Origin: Liquidambar formosana
Taxonomy: Eukaryota > Streptophyta > Magnoliopsida > Saxifragales > Altingiaceae
Direction: 5' to 3'
Length of the DNA stretch: 64,000 nucleotides
NCBI GenBank assembly: GCA_039720395.1
Contig: CM077822.1
Span: 23,333,267-23,397,266 of the forward strand
The number at the start of each line of letters is the position of its first letter. The first letter of the stretch is position 1. Position numbers and translations under genes: made by a program. The notes below the pieces were generated by a model. It did no database searches, was not told the DNA's origin, and saw nothing but the letters and a program-made list of their open reading frames with translations. Below are positions 1 to 8,954 of this stretch, in pieces.

Positions 1-659
1 AAGAAATTCAGTCTTTCAAGCAACCACATTTGCAGCAGAATGGGGCTACCTCCTAAAGGAACTTTTGGGTCCTCATGGACTTTATCCAAGCTATTCAAGG
101 TTTCAGCTAATACCATGGGAATCAAGTTATGGCCCTTGGCAAGGAGAGGAATCAAGTCACAAATTTGTATGGGAACATGTGGAGTACCAGTTGAAATAAG
201 GAAACGACCAATGAGGCAAAAGGCAAGTGCATGCTTAATGGGAAAGGTAAAGTTCAGAATACCTTTATTATCATAGGCCAAAAAAGAGGTTGCCAATTTC
301 ATCAAGTCTACCATATGGTCCTTTACAAATGTAGAGGCATATTGTGGGTGAATCCCAAGGAGGTTGGAAAAAGAAGTAAGAAAGCTTGGGCGAGGAGTAG
401 GGAGTATGAAAGGACCTACCGGTGAAACCCCATACAACGCGCAGAATTCCTCCATGGTTGGGCACAGTTCTTCATAGTTGAAGCGGAACACATGAATTTG
501 GGGATCCCAAAAATATGTAGCAGTAGTCAAGAGGTTCGTTTCAAGCTTCACATGCCTCAAGGAAAGCAATGGATCCAAGCCAAAGCACTTGAACTCAGAT
601 TTTGCTTCAGCACTCATAACTCTCAAAAACCCTCCTAAAAATTTGTCTAGAGCCTCCAT
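1..659 (-). CDS. DUF7745-like antisense protein, left copy, C-terminus off window
   Basis: This is the reverse-complement counterpart of the intact 428-residue gene at 17516-18802. The ATG is read from 659 leftward, and about 219 codons are present before the window edge. I saw no in-frame stop when comparing it with the right copy; differences are scattered substitutions. The family signature (tryptophan-aspartate-proline, then a histidine-valine-phenylalanine-arginine-phenylalanine run and a 'CPT.EEF' motif) lies near residues 50-75. The gene runs antisense to the retrotransposon's own transcript. Its biochemical function is unknown to me; the DUF7745 assignment is from remembered family pattern. 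Confidence 0.7.
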   Translation of the reverse strand, partial: MEALDKFLGGFLRVMSAEAKSEFKCFGLDPLLSLRHVKLETNLLTTATYFWDPQIHVFRFNYEELCPTMEEFCALYGVSPVGPFILPTPRPSFLTSFSNLLGIHPQYASTFVKDHMVDLMKLATSFLAYDNKGILNFTFPIKHALAFCLIGRFLISTGTPHVPIQICDLIPLLAKGHNLIPMVLAETLNSLDKVHEDPKVPLGGSPILLQMWLLERLNF

Positions 660-803
660 AATTTCTAATGAATGAATACAAGTAGGTTTAGGAACCTCTT
701 GGATGTGTTTTTATAGGGAAAAGGTCACAAATCCAAGTTCAAATAGGAAAACCCCCGTCAAAATAGGAAGTTTCCTATTCAAAGTGGGATTTCCGCTTCG
801 GGC

Positions 804-882
804 TCGGGTGACCACCCAGGCCTGGGCGGCTAGCCTCCTGGGCTTGGGCGGCTAGCCGCCCAGCCCCGGGTGGTCACCCGAG
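804..882. repeat. GC-rich palindromic module (copy 1), upstream of the left DUF7745 gene
   Basis: A 79-bp near-palindrome with outer arms TCGGGTGACCACCC and GGGTGGTCACCCGA. It contains internal GGCGGCTAGCC-type sub-palindromes. It lies about 145 bp upstream of the minus-strand start codon at 659, with a TATAAAA-like motif between them (near 710-716, minus strand). It mirrors the module at 17293-17370. Confidence 0.85.
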
Positions 883-1116
883 GCCGTTTTCCTATTTTGC
901 CCAATTTTGCCTATTTTTGACCTAATTTGACCTCTATATGGTTATGTGACCTCGGGAAGCTTATTTTGAGCTTATTTTTGCACAAAAACATGAGTAAATC
1001 ACCACCATGGAACTCCAAAAGTCTCATACAAAGTACCAAAGCAAATGTTCAAAGAAAGGTTACAAAGCATAAAGAAAGATGTTTCATTCGATTACAAAGC
1101 AAGAGGGTAAGCTAAT

Positions 1117-3861
1117 CTAATGGTCTCCCGTGGTTCTTCTCTTTCTACTTGATTCGCCTCTACCACGACCAGCATGAGGATTCCCTTGGGGTGGCATCGG
1201 CTGTGGTGGACGCAGTGTGGAGACCTGTTGCAAAGAAATCAATTAATAAAGAAGGGTTATATCATTAGCTCCTATGATTGGAATGAACAAAGGGAATGGC
1301 TAACAGTGGGATTTAGTCGTCCCTCTAGCACAGAGTTCGCCAAACTCATCCTAATAAGGTCTCGCCTTAAACCCTCGCTGAGCTCAAGGCACTCCTGTGC
1401 GTACTCTCGGGGAACCTAAAAGATGAACATGGTTAATAAATGATGAAAAGGGTTCTAAGAAAGGCAAAGGTTTAGAGCTTACATGCTCGTAGCTCGAGTC
1501 AATCTTGGGGACCTCATCAAAAGCAGGGCGGGTAATGTCAGTCCTCATGAACTCCAACCCATTACATAGATTCACTTGCCAGTCAAGTACTGGGAGAGGT
1601 GGCTGTGCCATTCCCCCCATCTCATAATCCTCATCCCTATGAGTCATGCCTGTGGAGGACGCTATTGTGGAACTATGTCCACGAGCTCGCCGGCCCTGCA
1701 ATAGATAATTTGTATAAAAGGAGTGCTTGCATAAGTCATTAATTGAAAAGAATGGAATGGAAACTCACCCCTTGAGGTGGGAAGCCAATGACTCTAGGGC
1801 GCATCAAGAATTGGTTGCAGAAAGTCATGTAGTCGGTATTGGGCGAGGTGAACTCCTCAGCATCCCACCCAATCAGAGCTTCCATCAGCTCATCCCCATC
1901 CAGAGAGTCAGTGTGCCTTATGTTCATGGGAGGCAAGACAGGGGTAAGAGCAGCATCCACTCGTCCTTTCACCTGCCTAAGGACGCGCTCCCCTAAATAC
2001 CAGTATCGCCCTGAGGGACCCTCAAAGAGTACCCTCTTCCCCGTCAATTCCAAACAGGACACACACCTCCTAGGCAACCTAGCCTCCCACAGTCCCCATG
2101 GACTCCACTCCACCTGTTGAATTTGAAAAAAAAAAAAAAAAAAAATGGTGAGCAAGATAATAAAAAATGAATGAAAGAAAAGAATGAGGAAGGTGAATTA
2201 CCATGTCAGCATTTAGGCTCGCCAAGTACGCCCTTGCATGGGCGTAGTTATGCCTGTTGGGGGCATGCATAGCTATCTTGGTGGGAGCATAGTTCCCAAG
2301 TATTGGCCGTTCTTGTATCTCATTATCCAGGGCAGGGCGGCACAGTCCCAGGTATTCATAATACCATATCTGTCAAGATTCAAGAAAAGCATTAAAATTA
2401 AGTCAAGTTTGAGAGGAATTTAAAAATTAAACATTTTTACTTACCTCCCAAACAAATGGGAGCCCACCAAAATTCTTTGAAACACCACGAGACATGTCAG
2501 ACATGGATCTATACATAGTAGCTAGTGCTGCCCCTCCCCAGTTATACCTCCCCATTTTGTTCACATCTACCATGGAAGCGAGGTACCCCAGTTGTGCCAT
2601 GTCATTGGCACCAACAAAGAGAGTGCAGGAGAGCATATAGATCATGAAAGCCCTAGTAATGCACTCAGGAGCCACCCCCACACCTTCTACTTGATTGGCA
2701 AAATTCTCAAAAAGCCATGTCCTCCTAACACCGCGGGAACTCGCCTCAATATCAATCCCCAACATAGTGAAGAGATAAGCACTATTTGTGTTGGCATCCC
2801 CATAGAATTCCAACCTCTTTCCTTTGAGGCTTAAACCGGTGATAATTGAGAAATCCTTGGGAGTCATGGTCATTTCCCCAAAACTGAAGTGGAAGGTGTT
2901 GGTGGTATCCCACCATAATTCGGCTAAGGCAAGGAGGGCTTGCCTATCCCACTGTTCATTCCATAATGAGTCAAGAAACCAACCAAAACCCGCTTTCTTA
3001 ATGGATTCCCTTGCGGAAGGTTGGGTGTGCTCCATACGCCTCCACCACCCAATAAGATTCTTTATCGAAGACCTTGTGCGTAGGTCTTGGAAATTGGGCT
3101 AATCAAGAAGAATGATTCACCTAGTTAGTGTAAAAATCATATGCAAGCATTGATAATTGGCTTTCCAAAAACTAAGTCTTTTAGTTCATGAACAAGTAAA
3201 CCTTGCTTTGAAAGTTTATGAAAACAATGGTTTTATTCTTCAAACTCATGATCATTGGTAAACCATGCATTCCAAGACCATGGAAGCATGGATTTTTTAA
3301 AGAAAATAACAAGCAAACTTTATTTTCCAAAGTGGTTTTTTGAGGAAAAAATAAGCAAACCTTGTTCATGAAAACATGGGTTTTTCACAAATATAGCAAA
3401 CTTTGTTTTTCAAAGTTCATGAAAATGCTTGGTTTTGTTTCTAAAATCAATTAGAAATGAATGCCTATGATTTTGCCTTGCAATGCACATCAATTTTACA
3501 AAGATTGGATGAATTTTCATCATTCAAGCATTTTATCAAACACTTGGTGAGCACTATTCACCAAGTTTTCAAATTGAATTCTTTTCACATCCAATCCTTG
3601 CCAAAATCAATGGGCATTGCAAACATTGCTAGGAATACTCATAGAGAGTTCATGGGAATGCATTTCAATCAACAAAAATGAAAATTTCAAGGAAAAGTTT
3701 AAAATGGGTAAGCTTACTTCTTGTTTGGAATGGAGAAAAGAGAGATGATTCCTTGGTTCTAGAAGCAATTTCTCTTGAGGAACATCATATATTGGTGCCT
3801 TGTATCTACTCTTTGAGTCAAGGAATGGATACTTTGAAGTGGAGTCTTCATTTGCATCCAT
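1117..3861 (-). CDS. Plant mobile domain (PMD) protein, spliced antisense gene, left copy, apparently intact
   Basis: Seven exons read leftward: 3718-3861, 2445-3098, 2202-2369, 1769-2113, 1483-1695, 1305-1415 and 1117-1224. All are multiples of three with GT-AG borders and phase-0 joins, giving about 580 residues. Exon 2 carries the PMD core: a GFGWFLDSLWNEQWDR segment, a tryptophan-rich stretch and the hallmark 'MTPKDFSIITGL'. PMD proteins occur as host MAIN/MAIL1 factors linked to transposon silencing in Arabidopsis and as transposon-borne copies; this one is transposon-borne. The last exon ends in a basic Arg/Gly/Lys tail. Unlike the right-arm copy, Trp and Gln codons are intact where that copy has stops. 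One oddity is the exon 6 donor, GTTAGC where the right arm has GTAAGC. Splicing is inferred from exon phase and the conserved sites. Confidence 0.75.
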
Positions 3862-4146
3862 GGTGGATGAACTAGCTTGCTTTGAGCAAAAATGGGTTTA
3901 ATGGGTTTTTGATTTGCAAAGTGCTGCAAATTTCTGGTTTTTGATGTGAAATTGGGTGTTATTGATGCTATTTCATGTGTATGAATCCCTCTTGAAGTGT
4001 GGATTTGATTGCCTTTGGGTATTGGAGTGATTTTGCAAAATGGGGTATGCTTCTTAGAGAGAGAAACTCCAATTTTCGGGTTAGGTTGAATGGGGGGTAT
4101 GAATAGTGCCCCTTGCATTTTAAAAACCCAGATTTTTCAGCAATAG

Positions 4147-4206
4147 GCTCGGGTCCACCCAAGCCCTGGGCGGCTAGCCTCCCGAGGCCTGGTGGTCACC
4201 CAAGCC
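4147..4206. repeat. Short form of the GC-rich palindromic module (copy 2), upstream of left PMD
   Basis: About 57 bp, keeping the outer CGGGT..CACCC and GGTGGTCACC arms but with only one internal GGCGGCTAGCC unit instead of two. It sits about 290 bp upstream of the PMD start at 3861 and mirrors 13957-14014. It is more degenerate than the 78-bp copies. Confidence 0.7.
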
Positions 4207-4484
4207 ACTTTGTTTTGGCTTTCTCCCTCGCTTTGTCTCGCCTTGGCGCGTGATTAAACCTTCTTCCAAATGAGATATTCAACACTTTTTGAGCTTAAAA
4301 TCAATCAAATTTCATCTTGAAATCAATTCTTCGAATTGACTTTATGTTCAAAAGGGTTGAATATATTTCCCCTGTGTCATGCCAACTCAAGTGACAATGT
4401 GCCAAGTCACTTTCCTCTTGCACCATGCTTGTTCTATCTTGATAAATTAATCATATATCCTCATTTCAAATCTTGATTTTCCAT
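4207..4484. other. Spacer between PMD promoter region and hairpin array
   Basis: AT-rich sequence with no reading frame that I recognise. It is the mirror of about 13690-13955 in the right arm and contains nothing else that I can name. Confidence 0.5.
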
Positions 4485-5935
4485 CCCACTTGGTTGAATA
4501 TGTTCATCACTTGAATATGTTCTTCCATTTCAAAAGTGTATTCACCCTTTGAATATGCTTCTCAGTTTCAAACTCTCATTCTCTATCATACTTGGTTGAA
4601 TGTATTCATCATTTGAATATATTCTTCCATTTCAAAAGTGTATTCACTCTTTGAATATGCTTCTCAGTTCCCAATCCTCATTACCTATCTTACTTGGTTA
4701 AATATATCCATCACTTGGATATATTTCTCCATTTCAATGGTATGTTTATCACTTAAACATACTTGTCACTTACTTGGTTAAATATATTCGTGACTAGAAT
4801 ATATTCCTCCATTTCAATGGTGTACTCATCACTTGAGTACACTTCTCAGATTATTCTCTATTCTTACTTGGTTAAATATATCCATCGCTTGGATATATTT
4901 CTCCATTTCAATGGTATGTTTATCACTTAAACATACTTGTCACTTACTTGGTTAAATATATTCGTGACTAGGACATATTTCTCCATTTCAATGGTGTACT
5001 CATCACTTGAGTACACTTCTCAGATTATTCTCTATCTTACTTGGTTAAATATATCCATCGCTTGGATATATTTCTCCATTTCAATGGTATGTTTATCACT
5101 TAAACATACTTGTCACTTACTTGGTTAAATACATTCGTGACTAGGACATATTTCTCCATTTCAATGGTGTACTCATCACTTGAGTACACTTCTCAGATTA
5201 TTCCTATCTTACTTGGTTAAATATATCCATCACTTGGATATATTTCTCCATTTCAATGGTATGTTTATCACTCAAACATACTTGTCACTTACTTGGTTAA
5301 ATATATTCATGACTAGAATATATTTCTCCATTTCAATGGTGTACTCATCACTTGAGTACACTTCTCAGATTACTCCTATCTTACTTAGTTAAACATATCC
5401 ATCACTTGGATATATTTCTCCATTTCACTGGTATGCTCACCACTTGAGTATACTTCTCAGATATTTTGTCACTTACTTGGTTAAGTATATCCATCGCTTG
5501 GATATATTTCTCCATTTCAAAAGTATGTTCATCACTTGAACGTACTTCTCAGTCTTTTTCAATCATTAAGTATACTCATCACTTGAGTATATTTCTCAGC
5601 ATCTTTTTCATCACTTGGTTAAATATATTCGTAACCTGAATATATTTCTCCATTTCAAAAGTACACTCATCACTTGAGTATACTTCTCAGAATCTTTGTC
5701 ACTCACTTGGTTAAATATATTCGTGACCTGAATATTCTTCTCCATGTCCAAGGTACGTTCATCACTTGAACGTACTTCTCAGATCTCATTCTCATCACTT
5801 GGTTAAATATATTCGTGACTAGAATATATTTCTCCATTTCAAAAGTATGTTCACTCGTAGTGGCTTGAATATGCTTCTCTTATCAATTCCCAACCCCCAG
5901 TGGTTTAAGTATACTCATGACTTGAGTACACTTCC
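4485..5935. repeat. Tandem array of short palindromes (3' region of element A, left arm)
   Basis: A roughly 43-bp basic unit is organised into a 173-bp higher-order unit. Each basic unit holds an imperfect palindrome with a constant centre, ATCACTT or GTGACTA, and different stems. Examples are 4700-4726 (11-bp stems around TCACT), 4740-4762, 4781-4805, 4820-4842 and 5753-5775. Linkers read TTCTCCATTTCAATG or TTCTCAGAT...CTTACTTGG. Tat/Ogre elements are known to carry hypervariable tandem repeats between pol and the 3' LTR that can seed satellites; this fits that location. Short reading frames inside the array are by-products of the 173-bp period. Confidence 0.92.
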
Positions 5936-6053
5936 TTATTTCAGTCTCAAGTTTTCAACCTCCTATCATTGTTTGGTTACAGTGTGTGATTTCTCCAGGC
6001 TTTTCGGACAAAAATGGGTTGTTCTTTATCATTGGTTCACAAGTGTAACTTGT

Positions 6054-6071
6054 TCGCCAATGAGGGGCTTC
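6054..6071 (+). other. Probable polypurine tract before the 3' LTR
   Basis: The sequence AATGAGGGGCTTC directly abuts the LTR start TGTCAC. It is the expected place for plus-strand priming. Its purine run is short, so the call rests mostly on position and on an identical copy at 11483-11500 on the other strand. Confidence 0.5.
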
Positions 6072-6782
6072 TGTCACACCCCATTTTTGCACCACCTTAC
6101 TAGGGCTCATCATTGCATGCATGTTTTTGTTTTGTTTTTGAGTCTAGTCACTTGCATTAGTTTTCTAGAGTCACAAGGACAATGGATGTGAATTTTGGTT
6201 CAAATTGGAGTTGGTCTTGAGGGATAATAAGAGCTTTTGTGACTTGAGGGGCATAATCGTCTTTTAAGTCCCAAACTTTTCATTTGACCTTGGAATGATC
6301 TCCAAATTGTCAATTGGAGTTCATATGGATGCATAAGAGGTATTTCTAGTGTCAATTTGGTAAGTCAATGGCTCGGGATTAAAATGGCTCAATATAGTTC
6401 AAGTTGGTTAATTGACCTTTCTTTGGGTTAGCTCTAATTGACTTATAATTACCAACCAAATCTTTTCAAATTGACTTTCATTAGTCATCATTTTACCCCC
6501 AAAAGCGTTTCATGAAGTTCAATTTTGATGTGGAAAGCATTTGGTTTGACCCTATGTGCATGCCTATGCTTAGCAAAGGTAGAGTATAGTGGTTAACCGC
6601 CTTGTTCAAACCTAACCATGCCCCCATGGTTAGTGGTTTTCACCCTAAAATGTTCAAAAACATATTCCTCATCGAAACACGGTCGTTTTGGATTTTGTTT
6701 CATCAAAATCGGAGTTCATTTGCCCCCTGAAACACTTCTAGAAGGGAAGAGAGACAAAACAGGCAAAAAATTAGAAGTGGGC

Positions 6783-6860
6783 TCGGGTGACCACCCAAGC
6801 CTGGGCGGCTAGCCGCCTGGGCCCAGGTGGCTAGCCGCCCAGCCTTGGGTGGTCACCCGA
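6783..6860. repeat. 78-bp GC-rich palindrome in LTR U3 (copy 3)
   Basis: The left 39 bases and the reverse complement of the right 39 bases differ at about two positions by eye. The centre is GGGCCC, flanked by GGCTAGCC sub-palindromes, and the outer arms are TCGGGTGACCACCC. It lies 200 bp upstream of the TATA box. Confidence 0.9.
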
Positions 6861-7059
6861 GACCACTTTCCTATTTTCACTCTAACTCCTTGCTGAAGCG
6901 GACTCTTGCCTATTTTGACGAACAAGGACTCTTTTGGACGAGTTTCCTTCTATTTTTTGGTAACTTCTGAGTTACTTAAGCCCCAAGGGGGTCTCTAATA
7001 GCCCTTGGATTAATTTGTAGGGTTTTAATCCTAGCCATTGGTTAATCCTAATGAAAGTC

Positions 7060-7067
7060 TATAAATA
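7060..7067 (+). promoter_or_regulatory. LTR TATA box
   Basis: TATAAATA follows an inverted CCAAT-type ATTGG about 20 bp upstream. The start of R is expected some 30 bp downstream, around 7090-7095. The same arrangement is found in every Tat LTR of the window. Confidence 0.75.
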
Positions 7068-7984
7068 CCCCCCTATGCTTCAGCACAAGGGGAGCCACTT
7101 TATGCCTAAAAACCTTAGTGTTAGAGTGAGAATAAGAGAGAGGGACTTAAAGGAGAGCTGGAGTTCTTGCTGTAGCCTTGGAGAACATTGATTCAAGTCA
7201 TCCATAAGAGCAAGAGGGAGTTCATACAGTAGCAAGGAAGGCCCTTCCTAAGGTATTCTCCTTCTCTATTCAAGCTTAAACTAGGTTTTCATATGGGTTA
7301 GGCTTATTGCATGTTAAAGGTAACTTTTTTATCATGTATTAACACTCTAGTTAGTTAATATACATGGAATATCTATTGTTTATCTACTGTTTAGCATGCT
7401 TTAGGGCTGTCCTATGTGTTTTTTATGCATAGTTATGGATCTTGTGCTCCTGTTGCCCTTGTGCTAGGATTAGTGTCATTGCATGTTAGAGTTAGGATTT
7501 TCATCATGTTATGTTGCTTTAGTTAGTTAATATGCATGATTTAATTTCTGTTTAGTTTGGTTTTAGCATGACTAAAGTATGTTTTGTATGTCTTTAAGCA
7601 TATTTGTGAGTTTAGGATTTTAGAGTCATTGTTTTGTGTTAATTCTCATATAGCATGATAAAGTAGACTTTTTTATTGGTTTTTCTTCGTGTTTGCTGTA
7701 TATGTCTTGCATATAGAGTAAACATGATGCTTTTGCATGCATGTTAGTATATTCTAGGGTTTTTATGCATAATATGGTTTTAGGAATATATTAGGACTTA
7801 TTATTGTTTGCTGTTTTTGCTGTTAGCATGCTTAGTAGATGATTTTAGGCCATAATACTATTTTGTCCAGATTTGCATATCATTGTTTTTGCATGGTTTT
7901 GAGCACTTGTAAGGGTGCAAATAGGTGTGGTATTTGTCCTATGGTAAATGGGGCTGCTCATGTCTGAAATGGCTAATGCTTGGA

Positions 7985-8003
7985 GCTATTGCGCTCAGGT
8001 AAG
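7985..8003 (+). promoter_or_regulatory. Conserved splice-donor-like site in a small hairpin within the LTR
   Basis: GAGC and GCTC pair around a short loop, immediately followed by CAG|GTAAGT, a perfect plant donor consensus. The same block recurs in LTRs on the minus strand near 9558 and 37365, and on the plus strand near 40672 and 48115. Use as a donor is inferred. Confidence 0.5.
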
Positions 8004-8263
8004 TGGGTATGACGGTGCCCCAATTCACCTCTCTTCCTTATCCTTTCTCTTCTCCCTATCTAGGGTTAATTTTTAATATGATCCTATGGTTTAATTAGAG
8101 GTTTCCTTCACCAACAAAATTCTGGTTTTTATTAAAGTTTCCATTTTGTGGAGTTCTTTCTAAAATCAAACTCTCTATCAAATTCCATTCTTTTGATCAA
8201 ATAAGGAAACCTAGGGTTTTAACCATAGGTTTGTATTAAGTCTTAACCCTATTTCTAATCGAA

Positions 8264-8306
8264 CTACGTGGACTTTGATCCATGTATTTCGTTGCATGGT
8301 ACGTAG
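8264..8306 (+). promoter_or_regulatory. Conserved U5 stem-loop
   Basis: CTACGT pairs with ACGTAG and an inner CCATG with CATGG around about ten unpaired bases. The block is preserved in the divergent family-B LTR at about 48365-48408 and in the other A LTRs. A role in RNA packaging, dimerisation or 3'-end formation is only a guess. Confidence 0.5.
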
Positions 8307-8562
8307 GCACTCTTCGTGAGGCTCAAGTCCGTTCTAGGATCTAAGCATCCTAGGTTTATTTTTGTTTTGTTTCCTTTTTCTTTATTTTCTATTTTGTTTG
8401 CTTATTATGCATGGATGGATGAATGAAATATATGATATGCATGCTATCTTGTGATGATATACTTGCTGATTTTTGTATGGAAAGACTTTAATTTAGCCCA
8501 AATGAACTGAGAGACCGAAAGGGTGACATGGGTGCCTATAGGCTTTGCCTAGAACCTTCCCA

Positions 8563-8954
8563 TGTCATAACTTAGCCTCCGAATCCCCGATTTTAAACAT
8601 GGAGTCATTCAAATTGTTTTCCTAAAACAAACTGTTTTTAGGGTTTTCCTTGTTTCCTTTAAAAAATAAGGTGGTGACTCCTTTCCTTTTCATTTTCAAA
8701 CCTATTTTCTTTCCAACCCTTGTGGGCCCGATTTCTGGGGTTCACAGTTAGGTTTGAACAAGGCGGTTAACCGCTATGCTCTACTTTTGCTAAGCATAGG
8801 CATGCACACAGGATCAAACCAAATGCTTTCCTTAGCAAAATTGAACTTCATAAAACACTTTTGGGGGTAAAATGATGACTAATGAAAGTCAATTTGAAAA
8901 GATTTGGTTGGTAATTGTGAGTCAATTAGAGTTAACCCAAAGAAGGGTCAATTT
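8563..8954. other. Asymmetric centre of the giant palindrome
   Basis: The inverted arms 1-8562 and about 8955-18174 meet here around a 390-bp unpaired centre. The centre holds the last ~185 bp of the left LTR (8563-8746), then 207 bp of flanking LTR (8747-8953). The joint at about 8950-8956 passes from flank sequence (GGGTCAATT) into LTR sequence (AATCGGGGATTCGG) with only a few ambiguous bases, as expected of end joining. Confidence 0.82.
8747..8953 (-). mobile_element. Fragment of the target LTR (offset about 339-545), inverted
   Basis: It starts with GTTAG directly after the LTR end and matches the reverse complement of LTR bases equivalent to 6410-6616. Its missing partner, the same LTR from offset 541 onward, is found at 39285-41462. 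Together they are the two halves of one A-type LTR split by the insertion of element A. Confidence 0.85.

Larger units (their letters stand above)
1..8746 (+). mobile_element. 3' half of Tat element A, inverted copy (left palindrome arm)
   Basis: In plus orientation this stretch carries the tail of a Tat-lineage Ty3/gypsy element: an antisense DUF7745-like gene (cut by the window edge), an antisense PMD gene, a tandem array of short palindromes, a short polypurine stretch and a complete LTR. It is the reverse complement of 8954-18174, with about 1-2% substitutions by eye and a shorter array. RT and integrase are not in this arm within the window; by symmetry they should lie to the left. The LTR end is followed by GTTAG and a piece of another LTR, which explains how the arm arose (see the palindrome finding). 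Confidence 0.88.
6072..8746 (+). mobile_element. Complete Tat-A LTR (3' LTR, left arm)
   Basis: It begins TGTCACACCCC and ends GGGGTTCACA, 2675 bp, matching the minus-strand 5' LTR at 36570-39284. U3 holds the 78-bp palindrome (6783-6860) and a TATA box (7060-7067). Downstream are a splice-donor-like CAG|GTAAGT at 7996-8003 and a conserved stem-loop at 8264-8306. The base after the LTR starts GTTAG, the reverse complement of the CTAAC that flanks the 5' LTR at 39285. That identifies this LTR as the original outer end of element A, now inverted. Confidence 0.93.

Noticed and set aside
4937..5392. Short proteins of 63-70 residues encoded in the array (also 12252-13398)
   Set aside because: They recur with the 173-bp repeat period, lack any family resemblance and arise from the repeat sequence itself.
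8747..8953. Independent solo LTR next to the left arm
   Set aside because: It is only an internal LTR segment beginning at the target duplication; its other half is at 39285, so it is target flank, not a separate insertion.
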